DNA of 64,000 nucleotides from Acanthosepion pharaonis. Taxonomy: Eukaryota > Mollusca > Cephalopoda > Sepiida > Sepiidae. Numbering within the stretch: position 1 is the first letter of the stretch; each line of letters opens with the position of its first letter. Of this stretch, positions 30,380 through 41,334 are shown piece by piece. The DNA lies in assembly GCA_903632075.3 (NCBI GenBank), contig CAHIKZ030000060.1, positions 862,501-926,500 of the forward strand, read 5' to 3'. The notes below the pieces were generated by a model that worked only from the letters and a program-made list of their open reading frames with translations, made no database searches and was not told where the DNA came from. The position numbers and the translations under genes are program-made.

Positions 30380-31015
30380 CTTCATCATCATTATCAGTCC
30401 CTTGACTGCTTCGATCATTGCGAGGGCCTAAAGGCGGAATAAACAGGCAACCTTCTTCAGGAAGGTTGTGGCTCTCAGGAGTTCCATCATTGTCATATCC
30501 GTACACTATTTGATGTTGTCTGACTAGATTCTAAGCTGCCGTTCCCGCTTGCGTCCCACTTCAACATTACCTTGCATGATGGTCTTCTGGCGCTTGATAC
30601 TAGCGAGGAAAGATTCCTGTCGGCCCACGAGACTTATGACCATGCTTCATTGGTTTTGTCCTCCCAGTCGGAGATGCGGAGAAACTTTCTCATTCATTTT
30701 TCTCGAACTCCTGTATCCTTTTTCCTTCCTCAACCAGGAGTGTCCAAGTCTCATACCCGTAGATACGACCAGCGATTTGTAGATACTTGGACATGGTATG
30801 GAAACTGATGTTGCTCTCCCATATCCTTTCCAGTTTGGCCATCGCCGTTGTGGCTATGGTGCGATTCATGGGCGAATTTCTGCGTTGCTGGTGCCCTCTT
30901 TTGACAGGGTCGCTACCATGGCTCTGCTGAAAACTTTCACAAAGTTTGGCAATAGTCATTCTTTTGTCATCTGTAATGAGAGCATAAAAAGGTTTGACTG
31001 CGACTGAGTGGACTG
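30380..31015 (-). pseudogene. L-C LINE, C-terminal region, minus
   Basis: Minus strand: an open 109-aa stretch with TTAMAKLERIWESNISFHTM, YLQIAGRIYGYETWTLLVEE and GKRIQEFEKNE, matching the KL..IW....IS...K..L......YG.ETWTL....EKRIQAFE segment of a distinct RTE-like LINE. Downstream relics such as MMELLRATTFLKKVA follow. Not the same family as L-A or L-B. Confidence 0.8.
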
Positions 31016-31018
31016 TCA

Positions 31019-31258
31019 TAGGGTCAGTATCTCTTATCTTCCCAGGGTCAGTATTTCTAATCTTTCTAGGGTCAGTATCGTTTATCTTCCCAGGGACAGT
31101 ATTTCTTATTTTTCCAGGGTCAGTATTTCTAATCTTTCTAGGGTCAGTATCTCAAATCTTTCTAGAGTCAGTATCTCTTATTTTTGTAGGGTCAGTATCG
31201 CTTATCTTCCCAGGGTCAGTATCTCTTATATTTCTAGGGTCAGTATTTTATATTTGTA
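31019..31258 (+). repeat. 24-bp minisatellite, ten units
   Basis: Unit GGGTCAGTATCTCTTATCTT+CCCA, exactly 24 bp, so three frames stay open (ISLIFPGSV-type peptides). The sequence is hydrophobic in translation but there is no evidence of expression. Confidence 0.95.
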
Positions 31259-31287
31259 ATTTCGCACATCCATGTTGTTTGATTTTG

Positions 31288-31291
<4 letters not shown>

Positions 31292-31339
<48 letters not shown>
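31292..31339. repeat. (TA)n microsatellite
   Basis: About 24 TA units. Confidence 0.95.
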
Positions 31340-31343
<4 letters not shown>

Positions 31344-31510
31344 AAATAATTAGATATTAGTTACTGTATATGCATGCTAACACATGCATAAACAGATAAG
31401 CAAATAAATATTTACTCAGTTTAATATAAGGTGTAAATAAAACAGTACTCAATGTGGTTAGACCTAGCTAAGAAGTATATATTAATAAATATACATATAA
31501 CTACGTTTGA

Positions 31511-32293
31511 AGTACAACTTAAAAGTTTCATGTTTTTCCCAAGTCGTCAGGTACGAACTAGTGAATGAAACACTTATTATAGTTGTTTTTTTTTAATACT
31601 TGCTCTCAAGGGTGGGACGCCAAATTAAACGTAGATTCAAAGCTCTCAATGTTAATATAAACTTAATATTTTATTGGGGTGTCAATTCAGTATGTAGAGT
31701 GTAGGTAGGGGATATTAGAAAAAAGGATGCAAGCTTAAAATTTAAATAAGAAAAGAGGGGCGCCGTGTGGGTCGTTACGCATTAATAATCACTTAAATGG
31801 TTAAAGTGGGTAATCAATATGTAACCTAAAATATCTAATGGGCATGTGATATTCGGATTAATGATTATCTAGGATTAAAATACTTTAAAAGTGTTTTTCC
31901 CTGTGATTAGAAGCTATCATAAGTTCATTCTGCTTCTTTGGTCATTAATATTTTTGAGGATAAATCTTTTTTCCAGAAAACACAGGTTGCATCGATCACC
32001 GCGCCAGGAAAATTGTGTAGATTTAGCGACGAATTGGAATTCCCATTGTAATTTCGTCACCAAATCTACACCTTAATTCTAATTTTCTTTGTTTTCTAAT
32101 ATCCCCTGCCTACACTCTACATATTGAGTTTACACCCCGATAATATATTAAGATTATATTAACTTTGAGCTTTGAATTTGCGTTTAATTTAGCGCTCCTC
32201 ACATGAGAATTTAAAGAAAAGACAACTGTAATAGGCGTTTCATTCACTAATTCGTGCCTGACGACTTTGGAAAACCATTGACCTTTAAGTTAC
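31511..32293. mobile_element. Long-terminal-inverted-repeat element (about 783 bp)
   Basis: Arms of about 205 bp: 31511-31720 and 32092-32293. Matching blocks include AAGTCGTCAGG, GTGAATGAAAC, AAATTAAACG, GATTCAAAGCTC/ATTCAAAGCTC, GTAGAGTGTAGG.AGGGGATA and TTAGAAAA. The 370-bp interior lacks a transposase ORF. It has a smaller hairpin (GTGTAGATTTAGCGACGAA with its complement, 32014-32070). Fits a foldback/MITE-type DNA element. Target duplication not resolved. Confidence 0.75.
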
Positions 32294-32308
32294 ACTACTA
32301 AAGTAGAA

Positions 32309-32414
<106 letters not shown>

Positions 32415-32514
32415 GAGTGTAAAACCTTTGGAAAAGGTTGGTACATTAATTATTTTGTTAATTTTACAAACAAAAAAAAACAAAAAGAAAAAAAACAGAG
32501 TGATTAGCTATTTG

Positions 32515-32620
32515 CGTTTCTTGGTGCATTTTATGATACTTTAGTGTCAGAAAACAAGTTACGATATTTTCATTAATGCTATATAGTGGATGATAGTGCA
32601 TCAAAAGGACATTTTCTTTA
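32515..32620 (-). mobile_element. Repeat shared with the Tc1-like end at 34.05 kb
   Basis: CAGAAAACAAGTTACGATAT, TTTCATTAATG and GATGATAGTGCATC parallel CAGAAAACAATTTACTGTAT, TTTCGTTAATG and GGAATGATAGAGCATC at 34090-34150. It is therefore probably a related DNA-transposon end. Confidence 0.55.
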
Positions 32621-32779
32621 ATAACTTTTCTCGAGTGTGACATTTTCGTCTAAGTCATCAGCGTACTCGACGTCTCTTTTATCCACAGAATCATCTAATT
32701 CTTCTAACACTTCTAATGCTTCAGTAACAGCCGATTGGACGCAAGCTTTTTGAATATTTGCATAAGAATGTCCGCGCAT
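32618..32779 (-). CDS. Small acidic ORF (53 aa), possible transposase C-terminus
   Basis: Not long enough for a usual ORF cut-off, but it reads as protein: ATG at 32779, stop at 32618, MRGHSYANIQKACVQSAVTE, ALEVLEELDDSVDKRDVEYA, then DDLDENVTLEKSY. The same frame is open upstream to about 32818 (ACNLNFTEYLEL). It is rich in Asp/Glu and low-repeat, and its stop sits just inside a DNA-transposon-end-like repeat (32515-32620). My best guess is the acidic C-terminal tail of a DDE-type transposase (pogo/Tigger or jerky-like), but I do not recognise a signature. No promoter or splice signal seen. Confidence 0.3.
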   Translation of the reverse strand: MRGHSYANIQKACVQSAVTEALEVLEELDDSVDKRDVEYADDLDENVTLEKSY

Positions 32780-32879
32780 TAGCTCTAAATACTCTGTGAA
32801 ATTGAGGTTACAAGCCTACTGCGAAGTCGATAAATCTTTATTTCGATTCGTTATGAGCCAGCTAAAAAAGTGAGTAAAT

Positions 32880-32960
32880 ATTAAACTCAGTTGGTAGACA
32901 CCCGAACCGATGTGGCATCAGTCGGAGATTCTAACTCCAAGGATATCGATGACCGGCAGA
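32880..32960 (-). repeat. R2-like fragment
   Basis: GGCATCAGTCGGAGATTCTA matches GGCGTCAGTCGGGGATTCTA at the end of the window and the complement of 6531-6550. Confidence 0.55.
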
Positions 32961-33022
32961 TAGTACGTCGAATTTTAAGTATTTATTTTTTTATAAACAA
33001 GCCAGAGAACACAATCCAATTT

Positions 33023-33025
<3 letters not shown>

Positions 33026-33074
<49 letters not shown>

Positions 33075-33140
33075 CTAGCATATATAGGTATATACACACA
33101 CACTTATACACACACACACACATATATATATATGCAAGAT

Positions 33141-33184
<44 letters not shown>

Positions 33185-33198
33185 AATCTTGACCCCCT

Positions 33199-33259
<61 letters not shown>

Positions 33260-33260
33260 A
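33026..33260. repeat. TA/CA microsatellite cluster
   Basis: Alternating (TA)n (33026-33070, 33143-33181) and (CA)n (33202-33238) tracts. Both strands give spurious Ile-Tyr/His-Thr ORFs. Confidence 0.95.
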
Positions 33261-33375
33261 AATCAGTCTTATTGCCAGCAGTTATCATTTTGCTGACTTT
33301 TTATTCTTCAAATTTCATCAATTGGCCTATTAGATTTATATATTATAATAAGCACATATAGACCATCGTTCGTCT

Positions 33376-34036
<661 letters not shown>

Positions 34037-34044
34037 TCTATATA

Positions 34045-34760
34045 TACAGTGGTGTGCTTTTCTAGGTACATTTAATCATATTTGGGGACCAGAAAACAAT
34101 TTACTGTATTTTCGTTAATGATGTAATCGGAATGATAGAGCATCTTAGAATTTTCCGTTTTTGGGATTTTTTGCTAAGTTAAAAAGGATTCGTTGTGGGT
34201 TGTGGCAAAATGCAAGCTTTATTATTACAGAAATTACAAGACGTCACAGTATGGAGTTAACAATTTTTGTTGCTGCCTTTGGCTCGAATAACTGCCTCAA
34301 TTCGATGTTGGGTTGAAGGTAACAATGTCGAGCTTTTCAAACTGAGTTTTTTCCCCATTCTTCTTGACAGTAATCCCAAAGCACTTAGAGATTTCTAAGT
34401 TTTTTTCATTGTTTTGCAAAAGGCAATCTTTATTATTACAGAAATTACAAAATGTCAGAGCTCAGGGAGAATGTGTAGTTTTCCCAGGAGCACTTGTTTC
34501 TTCAGTTCCAACTACAATTGTTAAATTATATAGAGGTCAGGACTGAACATTGAGCAGGCCAGCTTTCCAATAGTTGAACATCTTCAGCCACAATAAACAT
34601 TTTTAGTGCATCTGATGCGTGGAAAGGATCAACATCATGCTGAAAAATTCCACCAATTACAAGTCTGGCAAAAGATTAGACCGTGGTAAACTAATATAGT
34701 TTTAGCTGTTTTGGTTTCGATCAACATTTACCATTTGGAAAATAAGACATCTTCCTGTGA
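34045..34760 (-). pseudogene. Tc1-like transposon relic (transposase C-terminus and one TIR)
   Basis: The terminal repeat-like TACAGTGGTGTGC (34045-34058) is typical of Tc1/mariner ends. Upstream on the minus strand: RIEAVIRAKGS near 34300 (usual end of Tc1-type transposases) and, near 34600, FQHDVDPFHAS, EDVQLLESWPAQ (counterparts of the QHDNDPKHTS and WPAQSPDLNPIE segments around the second and third catalytic Asp/Glu). Frames are broken and the catalytic residues are not intact. The other terminal repeat was not found. A duplicated block (GCAA..CTTTATTATTACAGAA, 34211 and 34422) lies inside. Dead element. Confidence 0.75.
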
Positions 34761-34847
34761 CATTAGATCCATACATAACACAACACATACATTCAGTTAA
34801 AAGAAGAAATAAAATTATCCTTTATAATGTCTAAAATTATAGCCGAA

Positions 34848-34925
34848 GCGTTCGCACATGCAGAACATTTGAAGAGTTTTTACACACTTTGTATCCAGAA
34901 AAGGAAACACTTGTACGAACGCAAA
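34848..34925. repeat. Repeat R6, copy 1
   Basis: TATAGCCGAAGCGTTCGCAC, AGAACATTTG...AGTTTTTA..A parallels TATAGCCGAAAGCGCTCGGA, AGAACATTCGTACAGTTTTTAT at 61150. Confidence 0.5.
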
Positions 34926-35084
34926 AAAAAAAAAAAAATAAAAATTTAATCGCAGTACCTAGTCAGTTGCCTTTATCGAAACCCACACACACGCACCCAC
35001 CATTTTAAAAGGTATTTCTATTGGATATTCCTTTTTGAATAGACACCACGGATATTTATTAAACAGTATATTTATTTATTTTCG

Positions 35085-35150
35085 TCTACCGGCCTGAATG
35101 TTCGTTAAATGTTATTAAAGAAAAACACGCGCTTTCCTGATTGATGAAAA
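35085..35150 (-). mobile_element. S5 SINE body fragment
   Basis: ACCGGCCTGAATGTTCGTTA as in the S5 body (GGCCTGAATGTCCGAG). Confidence 0.5.
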
Positions 35151-35160
35151 ATCAATTATA

Positions 35161-35215
<55 letters not shown>

Positions 35216-35232
35216 TATATATTTCATAATGG

Positions 35233-35289
<57 letters not shown>

Positions 35290-35336
35290 GAAAATATACA
35301 CATACAGATGTAAAATATATAAATATATATATATAG

Positions 35337-35400
<64 letters not shown>

Positions 35401-35584
35401 TTTGAATAAAAAATTCCAAGAGGATAGAATCCAGGTAGAACTCAATGTCCAGGAAATATACACTAATATTACATAATGAATTCCATTGAATCGTAAATAG
35501 ATCAGACCTAAAATCAAAAGAACTTTTTTGAATATATGAATAGTTGCATACATTCCAATGGAACACACACACACACACACTTTT

Positions 35585-35642
<58 letters not shown>

Positions 35643-35840
35643 GTACCAAGAAACACGATACTGTGTAAAAATCTTTTATATGTATATATATGTGCATATA
35701 TATATATATATATATATATGTTTTATGTATATATATATATATATACATGTTTATATGGACATATATGTATATATGCAGACATATATGCATATATGTGTGT
35801 GTATATTATTATCATCATTATTATCATTATTATTATTATA
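35161..35840. repeat. TA/CA/ATT microsatellite cluster
   Basis: (TA)n at 35161-35212, 35238-35286, 35368-35398, 35590-35637 and 35694-35745, (CA)n at 35341-35367 and 35563-35580, and (ATT)n near 35805-35840. Non-repetitive islands between them (35400-35560) are AT-rich and unassigned. Confidence 0.95.
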
Positions 35841-36570
35841 ACTTCTGTGTGAGTAATATTTTAAAATAATAAACAATAAAACAAATATAAATGATATTTA
35901 ATAAATATAAATATCTAAAAGGATTAAAAGAAAATTGGTGATTTGACTTCAAAATTAAATTATTCTTTTAGGGTTTTGCAAATGTAAAAATAACCAACAG
36001 TTCGATGAATCAAGGAAAATAAATATTTTGGAATAAGAGAAATAAAAATATAAGCTCATATAATTTACAGACACACTTGTATTATAGCGTATATAATTAA
36101 TGTATTGTGGTATTAATTGTGAGTTCAATCCTTGGGTCGAATACTAATCACTAGGACAGCAATTGTCTATTAATAAGTGAGCAGTACTTAAAATTTAAAA
36201 ATGCACGGGAATGGATATTCCTAGTCATGAAAAACAGAATGAGAATAATATATCCCCGTAGATTAAATAAAGTATTATACGGATCAGCGGAAAAAGTGTA
36301 GAAAAGAGAGCACAATGGTTGAAATGTTGTGACAGAAACAACAAAGATATATACGTAAATAAGAATATATATAATGATAAAAATATAAGTATTTCAATTT
36401 TGTATTTTCATCAGTTTTCTTTTCTATGTCCATTCAGGACGAAACAATCATGATTCTATTTCTTGTCCTTTGTATCTAAAAATTTCGTTTATATGTAAAT
36501 GCCATCCATTTACACAACATCACTAAGTAGGTTATGAGTTTGTTATATAGGATCTTACCCATATATATAT
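35841..36570. other. AT-rich sequence that recurs inside the next array
   Basis: No ORF or TE motif. Important because pieces of it, in the same order, are found spliced into 36.6-38.5 kb (e.g. GAGCAGTACTTAAAATTTAA at 36178 and 37677; GGGAATGGATATTCCTAGTC at 36210 and 37700). Confidence 0.7.
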
Positions 36571-36589
36571 ATATATATATATAAATATA

Positions 36590-38965
36590 TCAGGAGTATA
36601 GGAGTCTGTCGCTCACTTTCTGAGCGATATATCTGATTTTACGCCGAAGGGCGGATCGGGGAGGTAAATTGGCCCTGAACCCGTTTATACGGGTTCAAAT
36701 GGGCTATTTTTTATATGGTGAAAGCCCACGTTAAAGGTATATATGTATATATGGGACGACTAAATATAGTCTGTCGCTCACTTTGCGAACGGTTCGGTTT
36801 AATATGTGTGAGGTAAAACTGGCCCTACCCGTTTATTACGGTTTCAAATGGGTTTATTTTTGGCCGAGCCTTATCGGAAATCGTTAAAAAATTATTGATT
36901 ATTATAAGTCTGTCGCTCACTTTCTGAGCGACGGTTCGGTTTAATATTTTAAAATAATCCTTCAATAAAAACCTGTTTAAATATAAATGATATTTAATGG
37001 CTCGGAAATATAAATATCGTGGGGGACGACTAAATAGTCTGTCGATTATTAACTCTCTGTCTACGGAGAGAAACCCGAAGGAGGCTACGCCGAAGGGCGG
37101 GTCTCCTTCACGGCCCTGAAACCCGTTTATACGGGTTCAAAAATTTTGGCCGAGCCTAATGGCTCGGAAATTTAAAAAGGCCTTGTGCCACATGACGCCC
37201 TCGTGGGGGAAAAATTCAGTCGTTACTTTGAACAGACTGCTCGGTTTTCTCTTCCTACGGGCGGGAGGAACCCCTACGCCGAAGGGCGGGTTTTCGGGAA
37301 ATTAAACCGGCCCTGAACCCGTTTAACGGGTTCAACAGTTCGAGCCTAATGGCTCCGGGAATGCCCACGTTAAAAATAAATATTTTGACTGAATATCATC
37401 AGTCGTTAACCTATGAACTGACTGTTCGGCTCTTCCTATATAATTTCCTTCGGGAGGTAACCGGCCCCTGAGACACACGGGTTCAAATGTATTATGGCCG
37501 AGCCGTCGGAAATATAATTAACATGACGTATTGGGGGACGTAAATATAGTCTGTCGCTCACTTTCTGAGCGAGTTCGGTTTAACTCTCTGTCTACGGGTC
37601 GAAGGAACCCTAATACACGAAGGACAGTCTCCTTCGGGGAATTGCCCTGAATTAACGGGTTCAAAGTGAGCAGTACTTAAAATTTAAAAATCGCACTTTG
37701 GGAATGGATATTCCTAGTCGAAGGAGGCTACGCCGAAGGGCGGAGTCTCCTTCGGGAAAAACAGAATGAGAATAATCAGTCGTTATATCGGAGTCTCCTT
37801 CGGGAAAATAACTCAGCCCCGTTTATACGGGCAAATATTTTTTGGCCGAGCCTAATGGCTCGGGAATAGATTGAAATAAAGTCGTTATTGAACTGACTGT
37901 TCGGTTCAACTCTCTTCCTACGGGGGAACCCGAAGGAACGCCGAAGGGCGGAGTCTCCTTCGGGGAGAAAGTCGGCCCAGAACCCGTTTATACGGGAGAG
38001 AGCCTAATGGCTTGGGAAATGGTTAAAATGCCACATGACACCCTCGTGGGGGTGACAGAAAATCAGTCGTTCACCTCTGAAAAGACTGTTGAGGACTCTC
38101 TTCCTACGGGGCGGTGGAACCCGAAGGAGGCTACGCTGAAGGGCAAGAACGTAAATAATGATAATGCGGGAAAATTTTGCCGAGCCTAATAAAGTTAAAA
38201 AGGCCTTTGCCAATAACGTGGGGGTTTATATTTTCACCTCTGAACTGAGTTTTCAACTCTTTTCTATGTGAACCCAAAGGAGAGGCTACGCTGAAGGGCG
38301 TGTCCATTCAGGACGAAGACAAATCATTTTTTTGATTCTCCACAATTTCTTGTGCCTTTTGACACCCTCTGGGGGTGACTGAAATTTCGTCGTTTTGGCT
38401 GTTCGGTTACTCTCTTCCCCATAAATACGCGAAGGGCATCCATTTACCCAAGAACCCGTTTAACGGGGTTCAAAGGTTTTGAGTTTGTTTGCCCACGTTA
38501 AAAAAGGCCTTTGTGCCACATGACACCCCCATGATTAATAAGTAATGAACTGACTGTTCGGTTCAATTCCTACTGGTGGGAGGAATACTTAAGGGCGGAA
38601 CTGCCCAGAACCCGTTTATACGGGTTCAAATGGGCTATTTTTTGCGAGCCTAATGGCTTGGGGCCCACGTTAAAAATGGCTTGGGGCCCTGAAGTAAAAA
38701 AAGGCCGTGCCAGAACCCACGGGGTTCAAATCGTGGGGGTAGTATCATCGTGGGGGGTCGTTCACCTCTGAACTGACTGTTCGGTTCAACTCTCTTCCTA
38801 CGGGAGGGAGGTCGAAGGAGGCTACGCTGAAGGGCGGAGTCTCCTTCAGCCCATAACCCCTTTATGCGGGTTCAAATGGGAGCCGAGCCTAATGGCTCGG
38901 GAATGCCCACGTTAAAAAAGGCCTTGTCATGCACCCTCGTGGGGGTGACTGAATATTATCAGTCG
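36590..38965 (+). repeat. Scrambled array of the structured element
   Basis: Many partial units in one orientation: AGTCTGTCGCTCACTTTCTG, CTGACTGTTCGGTTCAACTC, TCTTCCTACGGG, CGAAGGAGGCTACGCCGAAG, GGCGGAGTCTCCTTCGGG, GAACCCGTTTATACGGGTTC, GGCCGAGCCTAATGGCTCGG, AATGCCCACGTTAAAAA, AAGGCCTTGTGCCACATGAC, ACCCTCGTGGGGGTGACTGA. Units are frequently interrupted by blocks of 35.7-36.55 kb sequence up to about 38540. After that the array is purer. Predicted hairpins: CGAAGGAG...CTCCTTCG with a GAAG tetraloop inside; CCGAGCC/GGCTCGG; GAACCCGT/ACGGGTTC. Confidence 0.85.
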
Positions 38966-39240
38966 TTCAAATCGAGACAGTTCAAGTCGAGTCAAGAGTC
39001 GAGTCAGAGGCAGTCCGAAACAGAGCCGCGTTGGTACAAGACAGAATACTGATACTGGTCTAGTCTCACATTCTCTCTACTAAACCTGATTGTCATTACT
39101 AACACTTCTACTTCTCTGTATATATTCCTGTTTGTAATAAATCTGTGTTATTCCATACCTGTGTTCGAGTTCTTCTTCATTGGTTCTACCTTGGACTATC
39201 ACCGTGGTACAAGGAACCGGACCATAAAAGAGTTGATTTC
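38966..39240. other. Possible LTR-like or unique sequence
   Basis: GAGTC-rich block (38970-39015), AATAAATCTGTG polyA-like signal and TGGTACAAGGAACC. I considered an LTR edge but found no pair or TG/CA ends. Confidence 0.25.
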
Positions 39241-39242
39241 TT

Positions 39243-39800
39243 CACTTCCTCCCGCCTTCAATCCGTATCACATTTTTCAAGCCTTCTTTCCTCTTTATGT
39301 GTCCTAAAAATTTCAACTGTTTCTTTCTGATGTTAAGTATAAGTGTCCTTTTTGTTTCCATTTTATCTAAAACTTCATCATCGCTCACATGTTCAGTCCA
39401 TGGTATTCTTAGTTTCCTTCTGTAGAAGCACATTTCTGTCGCTGTCTTTTCTTCATCAATGACAAGATTGTCTAGCATTCACTGACATATAAGAAGTCTG
39501 GTAATTACATAATTTTTAGTCCTGTCTTTTTTTATAACGCAATTTTTCCGTTTGTTAATCCTTTGCTTAGCTTTTAAAAGGCATCTATCGCTATCTGCGA
39601 TTTGTAATGTGCATGTTTGGTTCTCCCATTTCCTAGCAACCATACAATCTGTTTTTTTTCAACTGATATTTAGTCCTTTCTTCTTGCTTTCCTTCACTTC
39701 TGTCGGAGTTCATGCAGTTTCCTTTCTGTGTCCGCTATCAACACTGTCATCTGCATATCTTACGTTGTTAAGATTTTGGTCGCCAGTTGAGAAAGTCAAG
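39243..39800 (-). pseudogene. L-B LINE with YADD core, minus
   Basis: One minus-strand frame carries NNVRYADDSVDSG (RT catalytic YADD), KKGLNIS, KTDCMVARKWENQTCTLQIA, then DEEKTATEMCFYRRKLRIPW, TEHVSDDEVLDKMETKRTLI and RKKQLKFLGHIKRKEGLKNV, with only a few in-frame stops. An internal deletion brings the YADD region close to the C-terminus compared with a full RTE-like RT. It is truncated at 39243 and abuts the S2 SINE at 39809. Confidence 0.85.
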
Positions 39801-39808
39801 TTAAAAAC

Positions 39809-40048
39809 ACTATTTACATTATTCGGACTATTGTCCTCATCTTTGTCGCCATATTTATTACTACGTTTCGGCCGTTGTACGCTCCGGCCTTCTTCAGGTG
39901 GCTGGAATGTCGAACCGAACCCTTTATTTCGCTCACTGGGGTAGACTGTTCTAGTTCCACGTGCTATGTTTAATGGATGTTAGTTGTCAGTTATCTGCTG
40001 TTAATTCCCCTCTCCAAGTTATCCACTGTCTTCAATCCTCAAGGACAT
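39809..40048 (-). mobile_element. S2 SINE, minus
   Basis: Minus strand: AGATGAGGACAATAGTCCGA tail module, GTACAACGGCCGAAACGTAG, CCACCTGAAGAAGGCCGGAG, AGCGAAATAAAGGGTTCGGT, ACGTGGAACTAGAACAGTCT. The head side meets the plus copy at 40049 head to head. Confidence 0.8.
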
Positions 40049-40465
40049 ATGGCGCAGTGGATAAAGGCGTTGGTTAGATCCAGTGACAGGACCCAAAGTA
40101 TGTGAGTTCAATACCCGGTTAAAGCAGAGGAGAACTTGGAGAGGGGAATTAATGTTGTAATAAATATGGCGACAAAGATGAGAACAATAGTCCGAATAAT
40201 GTAAATAGTGTACATAATGCCTCATCTCAGAAATATAGACAGATACTGAAGGGCCGAAACGTTGTAATAAATATGGCAACAAAGATGAGGACAATAGTCC
40301 GAATAATGTAAATAATGTACATAATACATCATCTCAGAAATATAGACAGATACTGAAAGGCCGAAATGTTGTAATAAATATGGCGACAAAGATGAGGACA
40401 ATAGTCCGAATAATGTAAATAGTGGACATAATACATCATCTCAGAAATATAGACAAATAGTCAAG
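40049..40465 (+). mobile_element. S2 SINE, plus, with three 107-bp tail modules
   Basis: The best tRNA-like head of the family: A box TGGCGCAGTGG (40050-40060) and B box GAGTTCAATACCC (40104-40116), about 45 bp apart. The middle body is deleted and the tail module is repeated three times (40155, 40257, 40364), each with TAATAAATATGGCGACAAAG, ATGAGGACAATAGTCCGAAT and TCATCTCAGAAATATAGACA. Confidence 0.85.
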
Positions 40466-41330
40466 GTAAGATGTTACTTTAAATTTTAAAAGGAAATTAT
40501 AGTAATAAAAATAATAATGTTTAATGTTGTATATTCCTTTGGAAGGAAGTTTTTGCCGACATTTTTTATTAAAATAAAATTACATTCGTTGATATGCCTC
40601 CCTCCATTGAGAGTCAATAGAAGTTAGGACTTTTTTTATTTTTAAATTCAAGTTTCTGATTACTAGTTATGAAATTTCATTACTATATCATAAAATCAAC
40701 ACTCTCAAACCTTTTGGAATCACTATACCACGTCTCTGACTCTCGACATAAAGAGCCTTGTCATGATTCAGCCACTGCCTGTATCTGAAATAATTTGCCA
40801 TTAGACCAAACACAATTCTCAGTGAAGCACTTAATTTCAAACCTATGTTGGTTCCTCACAACTCTTCTGAAGTTTCCATTTATTTAAAGGTTCAGTAATC
40901 AGCCTGTGTTTGACATAGTGACAAGAGTTTCAAAGGAGTGCCACCCTAATATAAAATCAACGTTATCCTTTGATTTGGCTTTAATCTTTTCTTTTGGGAA
41001 CGGCTGAACCCTCAAATCTTGTTCAATTGATATATTTAGCTCGTTCCCTCTTCTTAAGAAAAGGTGGAATGCACAGAAACCAACATCATGTTGTCACTAG
41101 TGGTGCAGATCATCAGAGCAAATCTCTGGGGGCAGAGTAACCGTTGCCAACTGGAATAGATTTCTTGATGCGCAATCTTTTCCAATCTAAAGATTTTGAT
41201 TTAATCCACTTATTTCAAATCTGCAGATTTCGTCTAGGGTTTTAAGTCAAGGTTTTTATTCCTAACCATCACAAAAAAGAAAAATATTTAGTTTACAATT
41301 AAGAAGGAAAGTTTTATAATACACAAATTG
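40466..41330. other. No recognisable feature
   Basis: Mixed-complexity sequence without a conserved ORF or known repeat. Confidence 0.45.
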
Positions 41331-41334
41331 TTTG

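Noticed and set aside
38966..39240. LTR boundary after the scrambled array
   Set aside because: An AATAAA-like signal and GGTACAAGGAACC drew attention, but there are no TG/CA ends, no partner LTR and no primer site.
40050..40120. tRNA genes (here and at 3.69, 8.75, 33.98, 61.63 and 62.23 kb)
   Set aside because: A and B boxes are present but the acceptor and anticodon stems do not form and SINE bodies follow, so these are SINE heads.
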